Part shown: piece after piece, positions 6,072-13,532 of the stretch
Layout: the number at the start of each line of letters is the position of its first letter
Position numbering within the stretch: position 1 is the first letter of the stretch
IMG/VR virus record: IMGVR_UViG_3300042503_000036
Span: 1 to 24,279 of that record
DNA length: 24,279 bases
From: a virus
Strand: one strand, 5' to 3'
Program-made: the position numbers and the translations under genes
The notes under the pieces: model-generated
Seen by the model: only the letters and a program-made list of their open reading frames with translations
Told to the model about the DNA's origin: nothing
Databases searched by the model: none

Positions 6072-6238
6072 TATTTCTGAGTTATATAGTTAATTAATTC
6101 GTTTACTTCTTGCCAAATGGCGTAGTGTCTTTTAGTAACTGCGTGCAAGTTTCCGTTTGCATCACGTGCTTCTAAATACTCCTCCCAGAGTTGACGTTCT
6201 CTGGCTTGAATAAACTGGATAATTTCGTTTGCTTTCAT
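6071..6238 (-). CDS. Hypothetical 55-aa protein, first gene of early operon
   Basis: An ATG at 6238 (MKANEIIQFIQARERQLW) opens a 55-codon frame ending in TAATG at 6071, which overlaps the next start. It lies about 20 nt below the -7 box at 6261-6268, so it is the promoter-proximal gene. The product is one charged amphipathic protein, helical throughout except for D-A-N-G-N-L-H in the middle. No family is recognised. The position next to a strong promoter and the coupling to the next gene support it as real. Confidence 0.6.
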   Translation of the reverse strand: MKANEIIQFIQARERQLWEEYLEARDANGNLHAVTKRHYAIWQEVNELINYITQK

Positions 6239-6260
6239 AGTATTGTTTTAAATGTTTAGA

Positions 6261-6290
6261 CAAAACTAATATTATTTTTGAATATACAAA
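6261..6290 (-). promoter_or_regulatory. Promoter TTTG-18-TAGTTTTG for early operon
   Basis: The minus strand has TTTG at 6290-6287 and TAGTTTTG at 6268-6261, separated by 18 nt. This is a close match to the Bacteroidetes consensus TTTG, spacer, TAnnTTTG. It lies in a 168-bp gene-free interval between the late terminator and the first early gene, with an expected start near 6255, about 17 nt upstream of the ATG at 6238. Confidence 0.72.
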
Positions 6291-6329
6291 CTATTTTAAC
6301 GGATTTTTTTTAAAAAAGTTTCAGAAAAT

Positions 6330-6363
6330 AAAAAAGGGTTACCGCTTTCAACTGGCAACCCTT
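6330..6363 (-). terminator. Intrinsic terminator after lysis cassette
   Basis: The arms 6354-6363 and 6334-6343 pair over 10 bp with one mismatch (minus strand AAGGGTTGCC and GGTAACCCTT, 10-nt loop). A T-rich run follows on the minus strand at 6335-6330. It lies about 45 bp below the lysin stop and ends the late transcript before the early promoter. Confidence 0.8.
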
Positions 6364-6407
6364 CTTCTAATAACACTAAAAACAATTATGCTCTACAAAT
6401 GTAGCAT

Positions 6408-6983
6408 TTAAAATTCATCAACCAAACAATACGTTACAAATTTTTCGTTTTTAAGCAATTTAATCATCGTTTTGTAGTTAGAAATGTTGTTAACTACTTG
6501 GCAACCGGCACTCCACCAGCCTATATTTGTTCCGGATCCTTTACTCAGATCATAGGTATTAGGATGAAAATTAATCCCAAAATAACCCGACTGCAAAGCT
6601 CCTTGTTCTTCTGAATTTGAATCTCGGTCTGTATCTCTATAAACTTGCACTTTGTTTCCGAGCTGTAACAAGGCTTCAACCTTTCCGTTATGCTTACCAT
6701 ACTTCCAAACGTTATAATACCACTGATCAGCTTTTAATACTGCTGCTCCGTCTTTATTTACCTTTTCAAATTGTTTCAGCGTATTGGTGCCGGGATTAGT
6801 TGTGGCTGAAGTAACCAATACAAACTCTTCTCCTTTGAATAAATATATCTTATCATCAAACGTATTCGGGATATCATCCAAAGATCTTACGCCTAATAAC
6901 CAATATCCAGCAGGAATGTTCTTAAAACTATCCAGCTCCTTAACTCTTGCAAGCAACTGCTTGTCTGTATATTGTCTAACCAT
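6408..6983 (-). CDS. L,D-transpeptidase-fold (YkuD-like) protein, probable phage lysin
   Basis: A 191-aa protein whose C-terminal half carries the YkuD signature: F-G-I-N-F-H140, 17 residues, then S158-A-G-C161-Q, where Cys161 would be the nucleophile and His140 its partner. The preceding strands (K-V-Q-V-Y-R-D at 111-117) fit the beta-barrel fold. There is no signal peptide, so export would depend on the holin. The gene is last in the late operon after holin and spanin candidates and before a terminator, which is where an endolysin belongs. YkuD-fold enzymes normally form or exchange peptidoglycan crosslinks. Use as a lytic peptidase or amidase is inferred from context. Confidence 0.65.
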   Translation of the reverse strand: MVRQYTDKQLLARVKELDSFKNIPAGYWLLGVRSLDDIPNTFDDKIYLFKGEEFVLVTSATTNPGTNTLKQFEKVNKDGAAVLKADQWYYNVWKYGKHNGKVEALLQLGNKVQVYRDTDRDSNSEEQGALQSGYFGINFHPNTYDLSKGSGTNIGWWSAGCQVVNNISNYKTMIKLLKNEKFVTYCLVDEF

Positions 6984-7464
6984 TGATTAATAAATAACGT
7001 CTAACTGCACGAACCACAAAAAACAAGCCAATAAGTAACAAACTAAAGAAGATCCAACGCATAGCATCAGCAAAAGTATTTTTGTTTTCACTCTTTACTT
7101 GCTTTAAATCAGTTTTAAGCGTTGTTTTCTTTGTTTTAAGCGCATATTTAAGCGAATCTGAGTAGATAGTTCGGATATGTTCTAAACTATCATTAAAACG
7201 CTTTAAATCGAATCTTTGGATTATACGTGTTTTTGGAACGTACTGCGTCTGGATTTGAATAATTGTATCTTTCTGCGTAATGTACTTTTCCCAAACTATC
7301 GAATCACGAACAATAACCGGAAAGGAATCAACCGTATTAATACGAATTGTATCGTATACCGGTGGCTTGTAACCTTTCTTGATCGCTTTATTCAAATGGT
7401 AGTTCATTGAGCAACCTGTCGCAAGAATAGTAGATATTAACGACAAAATAAAGATCCTTTTCAT
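6976..7464 (-). CDS. Putative unimolecular spanin (lipoprotein plus C-terminal membrane segment)
   Basis: A 162-aa protein with a lipoprotein signal peptide (K-R, a hydrophobic stretch, then L-A-T-G-C18) and a C-terminal membrane segment at about 137-151 (W-I-F-F-S-L-L-L-I-G-L-F-F-V-V) followed by a positive R-A-V-R-R tail. The periplasmic part (19-136) is polar, beta-like at first and then a Lys-rich helix. An outer-membrane lipid anchor plus an inner-membrane anchor in one chain is the topology of T1 gp11-type u-spanins, which fuse the two membranes in the last step of lysis. It lies between the holin candidate and the lysin, with 4-nt and 8-nt overlaps. Residue -3 of the lipobox is Ala, a weaker match. 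Confidence 0.6.
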   Translation of the reverse strand: MKRIFILSLISTILATGCSMNYHLNKAIKKGYKPPVYDTIRINTVDSFPVIVRDSIVWEKYITQKDTIIQIQTQYVPKTRIIQRFDLKRFNDSLEHIRTIYSDSLKYALKTKKTTLKTDLKQVKSENKNTFADAMRWIFFSLLLIGLFFVVRAVRRYLLING

Positions 7465-7676
7465 TCCTTAATAGTTTTATTCCATACTGTTAATCCAATC
7501 GCAGTAGCTGAATAAGTAAGCAGGCCTACAAAAACAAACTCGTGTACTTCAAACGGTCTGAAAAGCGGAATCAAAGCATAAGCAACCGATAGCCAAAAAG
7601 ACGTAAAGGCACTTAATCGTTTAATAGACCACTTGCCATTAGGCTTTAGTGTTTCTGCGATTAGTTTTTTTATCAT
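7461..7676 (-). CDS. Putative holin, 71 aa, two membrane segments
   Basis: The ATG at 7676 (MIKKLIAETLKPNGKW) is chosen over a longer open frame to 7775, because it leaves a shorter overlap with the preceding gene and gives a compact protein. Two hydrophobic helices, about 20-38 (S-A-F-T-S-F-W-L-S-V-A-Y-A-L-I-P-L-F) and 45-65 (F-V-F-V-G-L-L-T-Y-S-A-T-A-I-G-L-T-V), are joined by a short charged turn. Both termini are charged. Size and topology fit class II holins. The location immediately before the spanin and lysin genes supports a pore-forming lysis-timing role. The holin assignment is inference from topology and context. Confidence 0.55.
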   Translation of the reverse strand: MIKKLIAETLKPNGKWSIKRLSAFTSFWLSVAYALIPLFRPFEVHEFVFVGLLTYSATAIGLTVWNKTIKE

Positions 7677-7866
7677 TAGGTAAGATTGCAAATAAGCGTT
7701 CTGGAATGTCAATTCGTGTATTTGTAGTTTGTCTAAACGTCTGTTCTTTATAGCAGTCATACAAAGCAGTTTCAACCTTATTCAAGCGGTTGTCAGTATG
7801 CCAAAGCCATAAGGCAAGCACTCCGGTTACTCCGTACTTTTTAATGATCGTAACGAACTCGGTCAT
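7639..7866 (-). CDS. Small membrane protein of lysis cassette
   Basis: A 75-aa protein with a short N-terminal hydrophobic segment (about 10-22, Y-G-V-T-G-V-L-A-L-W-L-W), followed by a helical region (D-N-R-L-N-K-V-E-T-A-L-Y-D-C-Y-K-E) and a basic tail. The layout recalls XhlA-type or antiholin-like phage proteins. It begins in an ATGA overlap with the upstream gene and overlaps the holin candidate by 38 nt. It may help anchor or time the holin, but no family is firmly recognised. Confidence 0.6.
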   Translation of the reverse strand: MTEFVTIIKKYGVTGVLALWLWHTDNRLNKVETALYDCYKEQTFRQTTNTRIDIPERLFAILPNDKKTNRRNTKA

Positions 7867-8213
7867 TCCTCAGTCAATAATTGCGGTTCGTAAGGAAATT
7901 CCTCTTTAACACTATGCCCAGCAAATGCGTGCTTAGGGTTTTTAGGCTCTACTAAGTTAGCACCGAAGTCATAAGTTTCAGTTGACATAACGTCATAGTG
8001 GTAGCCGTCTGCGTAGATAGGTTGCTCGATTACTTCCATTCCTTCCATTACGGGAGGGGTTAACATAATCAATCCTATCTCTACAACTGCTTGAACTCCG
8101 CTTCCGTAGGATTCGTGTTTTTCTCCGTTGAACTCCACCTCAACAAGAATGCCTTTTGCTTTCAAGTCTGCGAGTGCTTGTTCCTTGTCTGTGTATGTTA
8201 GCTTGTAAATCAT
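7863..8213 (-). CDS. Hypothetical 116-aa protein downstream of tail fibre
   Basis: The ATG at 8213 (MIYKLTYTDKEQALADLKAKG) is chosen because it overlaps the tail-fibre stop in an ATGA junction; a longer frame to 8261 runs inside the fibre gene. The N-terminus is a beta-alpha unit (strand, then the helix T-D-K-E-Q-A-L-A-D-L-K-A-K-G), followed by beta-rich sequence with a short Pro-rich stretch. Small proteins after phage fibre genes often act as fibre chaperones or attachments. That role is only suggested by position here. Confidence 0.6.
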   Translation of the reverse strand: MIYKLTYTDKEQALADLKAKGILVEVEFNGEKHESYGSGVQAVVEIGLIMLTPPVMEGMEVIEQPIYADGYHYDVMSTETYDFGANLVEPKNPKHAFAGHSVKEEFPYEPQLLTEE

Positions 8214-9970
8214 ATCGTTGTAAGTTGTGCGAGTTGAGTATTTGTAAGGCGAGTTTTCCAAAGGGCAGCTGCGTTAATTTCCATTCTTTGTTTGTATGTA
8301 TCTGGCAAAGCGTAATAGTCATTGAATGTTATTGCATCTGTTGAAATTACCGAACCACTTGTATCTGTTCCAATAAGGTCTCCATTAAGGTACAAAACAA
8401 AGTCGTTATTTGCGTATGCACCTGCTATTTTATATCTACCTGCTGCGAGTGAATTTGGAGAAAGTATTGCAGCATCAGGACCAACCTCAAAAGCTAATCT
8501 TTTAGTTGAGTTTAAATAAAGCTGATTGACATTAAATTGACTCGCATTTTGAAATGTCTGCATTAACACGAAATTACTTGAAACACCATCAAAATAAAAG
8601 TCTAAAAAGAATACCCCCTCTGTTTGTCCTATAAGCGAACTAATACCAGTCTTTGAAATAACATCTGCGTTGCGTGTTACACTTGCTGAGGTTGTAGGTA
8701 TGTAACTTGTGCTATAGCTTCCGAGTTCGAGTTGTGCACCCCAAACATATAATCCCGAAGTTCCGTTGCCTAAATATGTGATTTGACCTAAATCATTTGC
8801 AATATAAATACGCATTCTCATATTGGTTTTAGCCCCAATGCTTCCCGCTCCAGTTATTCTATACCAACCATTTGGTAACTCCTCTATTGTTGCTCCTACA
8901 AATGTCGCTCCGTTATATGCTTGTTGAACAACTAAAGTTCCCGATACTAAATTTGCTTCAATATATACGTTTTCAAAAGGACTTGAAACAGAAAGTAATT
9001 GTATAACAATACGACTTCTTTCTGCGGCTTTTGCATATAAACTAAACGCGTATGTAGTTGATGCAATAGAAGTAAAAGATTGTTCTAAATAGTGCTCAAC
9101 ATTTGTAGTGTCTTCAATAAATTTATCAGCAGTCAAAGTACCGCTTGGAGAGGTAATTGCATTTGAAGTTAATGAGCCATATGCTTTAGTCCAAGTCGCA
9201 TTTGCAAAATCCTCTGAATAGTTTAAAACATTAGTCCTCTGCGGTTCTACAAGTAAACTTGGACAAGTTCCGTTTGAGTAGTCAAGTCTTGGGATGTTTA
9301 GGCGTGTTTCCGTTTTTTGGTAGTCTTTAGCGGTTGAGCCTTCGACAAGTTGTGCGCCCCAAACTTCAATAGTAGTTCCAGAAGTCATTGAGGCACTTCC
9401 TGATGCGTTAGAACCACCAATAGCAAATAAATGTGAAGATGAAGATGCGGTTGAAACACCGACTATCCTTACCCAACCATTACCTACATTAGTAGCGGTT
9501 ATAGTAACACCCGAAGCAGCCGAAACTGCAAGCGTTGTTAAATTAACATAAGATGCACTTGAACTTGTTGTTTGCATCCAAGCAAAATTAGCAGTGCCTT
9601 TTTTCGCATAAAACGAAAACGCATAAACACTTCCAGAACTATTTGTAACAAATCTATAGCAATAACCAAAATTACCACTTCCAGCTGTTAAAGTTTGTGC
9701 GGTTGTCGTGCCATCTGGTGCGGTTGCATTGGTTGCAAATGAACCATTATTTAAATCTTTTATCCAATCTGCATTGGTAAAATCTTGACTATATGTTAAT
9801 AGGTTGTAAGGCACTAACTCCACCAAGCCAGCAGAGTTTACTCGCGTTGCGGTGGTCGCTCTTACGACTGACAAATCGCCAGAACCATCGGACGGAATAA
9901 CGGAATATAATTTGCCCTCTTTAACCGCATTCGGTGTCACGATAAGGCTGGCAGTATCTAATAGGCTCAT
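8210..9970 (-). CDS. Tail fibre / receptor-binding protein with duplicated jelly-roll domains
   Basis: A 586-aa protein. The ATG at 9970 (MSLLDTASLIVTPN) is used because it overlaps the upstream stop (ATGA). Residues about 1-45 are a short virion-attachment region. Two homologous beta-rich domains follow. Each begins with Y-S-(Q/E)-D-F-x-N-A-x-W, contains S-F-Y-A-K or S-L-Y-A-K and N-G-W-(V/Y)-R-I, and ends with V-W-G-A-Q-L-x-x-G-S. They look like carbohydrate-binding jelly rolls. The last about 140 residues resemble a LamG/concanavalin-type sandwich (F-F-L-D-F-Y-F-D ... L-Y-L-N-G-D). The composition is rich in Ser, Thr, Ala and Gly as in fibres. It likely binds host surface glycans. Its place before the lysis genes fits. 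Confidence 0.75.
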   Translation of the reverse strand: MSLLDTASLIVTPNAVKEGKLYSVIPSDGSGDLSVVRATTATRVNSAGLVELVPYNLLTYSQDFTNADWIKDLNNGSFATNATAPDGTTTAQTLTAGSGNFGYCYRFVTNSSGSVYAFSFYAKKGTANFAWMQTTSSSASYVNLTTLAVSAASGVTITATNVGNGWVRIVGVSTASSSSHLFAIGGSNASGSASMTSGTTIEVWGAQLVEGSTAKDYQKTETRLNIPRLDYSNGTCPSLLVEPQRTNVLNYSEDFANATWTKAYGSLTSNAITSPSGTLTADKFIEDTTNVEHYLEQSFTSIASTTYAFSLYAKAAERSRIVIQLLSVSSPFENVYIEANLVSGTLVVQQAYNGATFVGATIEELPNGWYRITGAGSIGAKTNMRMRIYIANDLGQITYLGNGTSGLYVWGAQLELGSYSTSYIPTTSASVTRNADVISKTGISSLIGQTEGVFFLDFYFDGVSSNFVLMQTFQNASQFNVNQLYLNSTKRLAFEVGPDAAILSPNSLAAGRYKIAGAYANNDFVLYLNGDLIGTDTSGSVISTDAITFNDYYALPDTYKQRMEINAAALWKTRLTNTQLAQLTTI

Positions 9971-10170
9971 ATTTGAGAAAGGTTTAAAATGGTTAAAGAC
10001 ATACAAAAAGACGATTCCAATACTCCACCCTCTGAGGCTACTCTTAACTCAAGTTCAAAAGGTGCATTAAAGGTTGTAGTTGCATAATCATACGTAGAAT
10101 CTGCGGTGTTAATTTGATCACCCCACCACGTTGATTCGTAGATCTTTCCCCAACTGATATTATTTGACAT
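9967..10170 (-). CDS. Hypothetical 67-aa small protein
   Basis: A 67-aa ORF starting MSNNISWGKIYESTWWGD, ending in an ATGA overlap with the fibre gene. The opening S-W-G-K-I-Y-E-S-T-W-W-G is aromatic and looks like a beta strand, as in small virion decoration or fibre-joining proteins. The C-terminus is hydrophobic (C-M-S-L-T-I-L-N-L). Its position between the connector and fibre genes suggests a minor structural protein. No family is recognised. Confidence 0.55.
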   Translation of the reverse strand: MSNNISWGKIYESTWWGDQINTADSTYDYATTTFNAPFELELRVASEGGVLESSFCMSLTILNLSQI

Positions 10171-10261
10171 TTTCTTTTGCTATTTTTTGTAAATAAACCT
10201 GCAACTTTTCTACGTTTTCTTTTTTCGGTTTGTAGCTGCCTAACTTTATTCGTTTTTTCAT
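10160..10261 (-). CDS. Very small basic protein, 33 aa
   Basis: The ATG at 10261 overlaps the TGA of the connector gene (ATGA), and the frame ends with TAA at 10160, overlapping the next start by 11 nt. It encodes 33 residues, mostly Lys and hydrophobic (MKKRIKLGSYKPKKENVEKL...). It accounts for an otherwise empty gap of 87 bp, and the end-to-end coupling supports translation. The function is unknown. Confidence 0.5.
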   Translation of the reverse strand: MKKRIKLGSYKPKKENVEKLQVYLQKIAKENVK

Positions 10262-10758
10262 ATGTACCAAGAAGTGTAATTATTCATTCGATCCGGATAC
10301 ATATCATCATTAGAGTTAGTATTGTACTCCGGAAACAAGTAATTATTAAAACACATATAATTAATGAAACGCTCCGTGTAATGCTGAGCAATAGATCTTT
10401 CTTTTTCTGTTAAATAATCAATCTCGTTCTTTTCTGCATTGGTTGCGTTTTCTGATCCGTGTTTATATACGCCTTTGTTAGCGATTGTATAAGCGGCAAA
10501 AGGCAAGTATTCAAACATTGCCCAGTGGATCAACATTGGCTTAACGTATGTCGTAACTAAACTTAGGTAATTACCGGAAAGCGTGCCAGCAATAATATCT
10601 GCTTCAATCTTCTCAAGTAACTTGGTACCTAAATAGTTTTGTATGTGAATATCTTGAGCAATCTTAATGAATTGCACAAATTTGTCTACGTCTACATTTC
10701 CGTTTGTAGCGGTAAACTTTACCAGATCAGCGTCTGTTATTAATAGTGCTTGTGCCAT
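10258..10758 (-). CDS. Head-tail connector (neck adaptor) protein
   Basis: A 166-aa mostly helical protein. It begins A-L-L-I-T-D-A-D-L-V-K-F-T and contains K-I-A-Q-D-I-H-I-Q-N-Y-L-G-T-K-L-L, the pattern of gp6-like/DUF6712-type phage adaptors, in which an N-terminal helix bundle docks below the portal. Further helices follow (I-H-W-A-M-F-E-Y-L-P) and a polar tail. It directly follows the portal gene with the stop and start sharing a base. Proteins of this type form the dodecameric ring that joins portal to neck. The family call comes from motif pattern and position. Confidence 0.7.
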   Translation of the reverse strand: MAQALLITDADLVKFTATNGNVDVDKFVQFIKIAQDIHIQNYLGTKLLEKIEADIIAGTLSGNYLSLVTTYVKPMLIHWAMFEYLPFAAYTIANKGVYKHGSENATNAEKNEIDYLTEKERSIAQHYTERFINYMCFNNYLFPEYNTNSNDDMYPDRMNNYTSWYI

Positions 10759-12554
10759 TATCTTGTAATTGTGCGTTTAGGTTGAGGATTGCTTGGTAAA
10801 AATCCATAATTAGGCATATCAACAGGCCGCTTAGTAACAAGCTCATTGTTTGTAACTACGTAACCACGAGCAGCAGCCTTACTTACTGCAATTTGTCTGA
10901 TTTTAGGATCATTAATATTGATTGCCTTTCCTTCAATAGCAGCATAAACCTGTTTGTTCCATCGGTGGTGGCAGTTACCTCCGCCTTTGTATAACCAAAT
11001 ATCATACGTTGCAGCTCCTTCTGGGCCCCAACCAGCATTAACTGCTTGTCCGGACATTTTCTGGATATCTTCTTTGCGGTAAACTTTACCTGCTGCCATC
11101 ATCTTCTGGCAAAATTCTCTTGAATTACTGCCTAAAGAACCAGCGTAAACATAACGAGTAATAAATTTAACGCCATCAATTACCTTATCTTGATTGCTTC
11201 GGATATTTGGGCGGCTATCCCCAGTGCTTACCAATTCGATCAGCTTGCTAAATAAGCTTTGTTTAGGCTCATTAGAAAGCATTTCGTTCTCTTGATCATC
11301 TGTATCATAGTCAACTTCTTTTTCGTCTATTAGAAGCCAATTATCAGCAGGGCTTTCTCCTAAAGCAATAAGCGGTTCTGCAATCGCATCTAATCCGCAA
11401 TCGTGTTTGCTTAACTCAGTACCGGTTTCTTCTTGTACTTGTTCTTCTGTAATTGCGTTTTCGAGATCCGTAAATTCTAAAGGTTGTAAAGTTTTAAAGA
11501 AAAGACGAACTGAAAGGCCATTAAAGTGCAACACTTGCTCAAAAGCAGCAATTATTTCATCTTGGATAGGCCTAATAACCATATTATCAAACAATACAGC
11601 AGAGTTTTTAAGCTCATCTGCATTTGAACTAAAGCCATTTGTTGAAGCAACACCAAATAACAAAGGAGAAGTAACGTTATGGCCAAGCATAATTTTACGC
11701 ATACACTCCTCAGATAAATACTGATAATGTTCCGGAGCATCATTCAAAGGAATGGCATCAACCGTAGTTTTCATTTCAGCATTCTCGTTGTATGAAGTAA
11801 CTACCTTTTTACCTTTAGGACCAGTAAGCTGGCTTTTAACTTTGGCATCAATGATATTCATTTGCTCCTCAGTCGGTACTCCGTTGTTGAAGTTTACGAT
11901 CATCGTTGGAGAAAAGCCATTCTGAACATCGTTTATCAGATACTCGGCTATTTCTTGCTCCATTAAGGCATAGGGTAATGAACCTTGATAGTCTGGATAC
12001 GCATAGTATTTCATACCTACCGTGTAGGGCTTTGAATAAATGATCTCAATCAATTCATTCTTTCCGCCGAATCCAAAAGCTGGAATGCGTTTAGGCTCAA
12101 ACTTACGTGTATCCGTCCAATCATCAGAGTAATAATAACCCTCTATTTCTCCGTCTTTGTTACATTTTTCTGCTCTAAGCAAGTTGACTGGCATATGGTA
12201 TGCCTTGAGTATTTTTGACTTGCTTTGGTTGTAGTGTACTTGCAATGCGAATTGTCCCAATAACTTGCGGTCCATAACGATTTTACGGATGCAATCATCG
12301 TGAAACAACGATTTGACTTGTGCATATTCATTAGGTTTGCGATCTGCGTTTAAAACGCCTAAACCACGACCATAAATCAAACGTGTTACGTTGTTTATAA
12401 TTGCGGCATTGGTTGTACTGTGATTATAGCGGTCAATTAAGAACTGAAAGTAATTATTTTCACCCCCAAATTCAACCCAGTTATCTCGTTTGCTTTCCGT
12501 GATAATAGGTGGCTCGTATTGGCTTAAATTGACAAACTGTATGTTACTGCTCAT
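10758..12554 (-). CDS. Portal protein with C-terminal MuF-like domain
   Basis: A 598-aa protein. Residues about 25-400 show the portal pattern: W-V-E-F-G-G-E-N-N-Y near the N-terminus, a helix with N-N-V-T-R-L-I-Y-G-R-G-L, a clip/stem region, and P-L-L-F-G-V-A-S-T-N-G-F-S-S-N-A-D-E-L late in the core. After an acidic linker (about 400-450) comes a separate domain (about 455-535) with S-R-E-F-C-Q-K-M, G-K-V-Y-R-K-E-D-I and G-G-G-N-C-H-H-R-W, which matches the MuF head-morphogenesis domain usually encoded by its own gene. The portal forms the dodecameric DNA gate in the capsid. Here it lies downstream of the capsid gene, unlike lambda or HK97. Confidence 0.85.
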   Translation of the reverse strand: MSSNIQFVNLSQYEPPIITESKRDNWVEFGGENNYFQFLIDRYNHSTTNAAIINNVTRLIYGRGLGVLNADRKPNEYAQVKSLFHDDCIRKIVMDRKLLGQFALQVHYNQSKSKILKAYHMPVNLLRAEKCNKDGEIEGYYYSDDWTDTRKFEPKRIPAFGFGGKNELIEIIYSKPYTVGMKYYAYPDYQGSLPYALMEQEIAEYLINDVQNGFSPTMIVNFNNGVPTEEQMNIIDAKVKSQLTGPKGKKVVTSYNENAEMKTTVDAIPLNDAPEHYQYLSEECMRKIMLGHNVTSPLLFGVASTNGFSSNADELKNSAVLFDNMVIRPIQDEIIAAFEQVLHFNGLSVRLFFKTLQPLEFTDLENAITEEQVQEETGTELSKHDCGLDAIAEPLIALGESPADNWLLIDEKEVDYDTDDQENEMLSNEPKQSLFSKLIELVSTGDSRPNIRSNQDKVIDGVKFITRYVYAGSLGSNSREFCQKMMAAGKVYRKEDIQKMSGQAVNAGWGPEGAATYDIWLYKGGGNCHHRWNKQVYAAIEGKAININDPKIRQIAVSKAAARGYVVTNNELVTKRPVDMPNYGFLPSNPQPKRTITR

Positions 12555-12880
12555 ATTACGATAAATTCGTTGTTAGATACGTTAGACGTATATTGGTTGT
12601 AGTTTACACTAAAATTAGTTAAAGGCGAATCAGTGCAATATATCTTATCTCTGTAAATAATATTAGATCCGTTTTTTAATACCAATAAATAACTGCGGCC
12701 TTCAACAAGATCAAACGTAGCAGTAATTGAATGAGTATAATCTCCGGCAACACTTGACGTAATCGAAACTGTTTCCGTTGTATTCTCAATTTCATCAATA
12801 ATCTGCATAGTATTGTAACCTGTTTTGCGAGGTACAAAGCTAAACGTTTGCGCTGAGTTTGAAGTTGTAAGTACAATCAT
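12551..12880 (-). CDS. Hypothetical 109-aa beta-rich structural protein
   Basis: The ATG at 12880 (MIVLTTSNSAQTFSFVPRK) is preferred. The frame stays open to a GTG at 12928, but that codon lies in the stem of a terminator hairpin. The product is a beta sandwich by pattern (F-S-F-V-P, S-I-T-A-T-F-D-L, R-S-Y-L-L-V-L-K-N-G, I-I-Y-R-D-K-I-Y-C) and has few charged residues. It ends in an ATGA overlap with the portal gene. Position and fold suggest a virion component such as a head decoration or tail adaptor; the exact role is not clear. Confidence 0.6.
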   Translation of the reverse strand: MIVLTTSNSAQTFSFVPRKTGYNTMQIIDEIENTTETVSITSSVAGDYTHSITATFDLVEGRSYLLVLKNGSNIIYRDKIYCTDSPLTNFSVNYNQYTSNVSNNEFIVI

Positions 12881-12913
12881 ATCTTCATAACTACTTTCAT
12901 TCAATTTTGTTGC

Positions 12914-12947
12914 AAATAAAAAAGCCACCCGATTAAGAGTGGCCTTT
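12914..12947 (-). terminator. Intrinsic terminator after major tail protein gene
   Basis: GCCAC (12943-12939, minus strand) pairs with GTGGC (12928-12924), and three A-T pairs extend the stem past a bulged base. TTTTTTATTT follows. It lies about 20 bp below the stop of the 180-aa tail protein, so it should reduce transcription into the portal genes. Confidence 0.72.
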
Positions 12948-12966
12948 CCATAGTAGTTAGTAGATC

Positions 12967-13509
12967 TTAGTTGCTATCAATAGTTGCACCACCAAAAGCA
13001 GTTGCTAATGCAGTTTCAGAAGCAACGTCAATGAAATTGGCTAAAAGCTTCTCTTGACCAACCATTGTAAAAGTGTAACCGTTTAGATCACCCATCGCAG
13101 TTCCGTTAACAACGTTAGCAGTAGTTACCTCTAAACCGTGCTCAAGGCCAGCAAAGAAATAAGAACCATTGCGTGAACGAACAACAACGTGAGGACGTCC
13201 GTAAGCCAAAAGCTTAGCAGTTTTATGCGTAGTAATATCTTGGTTTTTCAAAGTGAAAGTCAAAGTTTGCTCAGCAAATGTAGTTCCGTTTTCACGTGAA
13301 GAGTTAATAACTTGATCGAAAGAGTTTGTACCCTTAAGTTCAAATTTGTAAAGTGTGGTAACACCAGCAACTGAATCAATTACATCAGTGTTTGTACCAT
13401 CGTAAGTAATACCTGAATAATCTCCGTAATTAACAAAATAGATAGCATCAATACCACCTACTGCTGTCTTACATACCTCAAGTCTACCGTTAGCTAAATC
13501 GCAGCTCAT
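12967..13509 (-). CDS. Putative major tail (tube) protein
   Basis: A 180-aa beta-rich protein. Its second half has the pattern A-M-G-D-L-N-G-Y-T-F-T-M-V-G-Q-E-K (about 140-160), which resembles the strand-turn-strand of phage tail-tube proteins of this group, and it ends in a small Ala/Gly-rich tail. It directly follows the major capsid gene and is bracketed by strong terminators on both sides, an arrangement expected for a highly expressed, separately dosed structural protein. It also shares a 15-nt initiation region with the capsid gene. There is no other good tail-tube candidate in the window. A head decoration protein is the main alternative. Confidence 0.6.
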   Translation of the reverse strand: MSCDLANGRLEVCKTAVGGIDAIYFVNYGDYSGITYDGTNTDVIDSVAGVTTLYKFELKGTNSFDQVINSSRENGTTFAEQTLTFTLKNQDITTHKTAKLLAYGRPHVVVRSRNGSYFFAGLEHGLEVTTANVVNGTAMGDLNGYTFTMVGQEKLLANFIDVASETALATAFGGATIDSN

Positions 13510-13532
13510 ATCTTAAAATTTTTAAAGTTTAT

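Noticed and set aside
6389-6410. Hairpin with ATGC/GCAT arms at the end of the lysin gene
   Set aside because: The stem is short, has a 2-nt bulge and no T-run; the stronger terminator lies at 6330-6363.
12881-12928. GTG start at 12928 for the 109-aa gene
   Set aside because: The codon lies in the stem of a terminator hairpin, and the translated poly-T tract is explained by the terminator.
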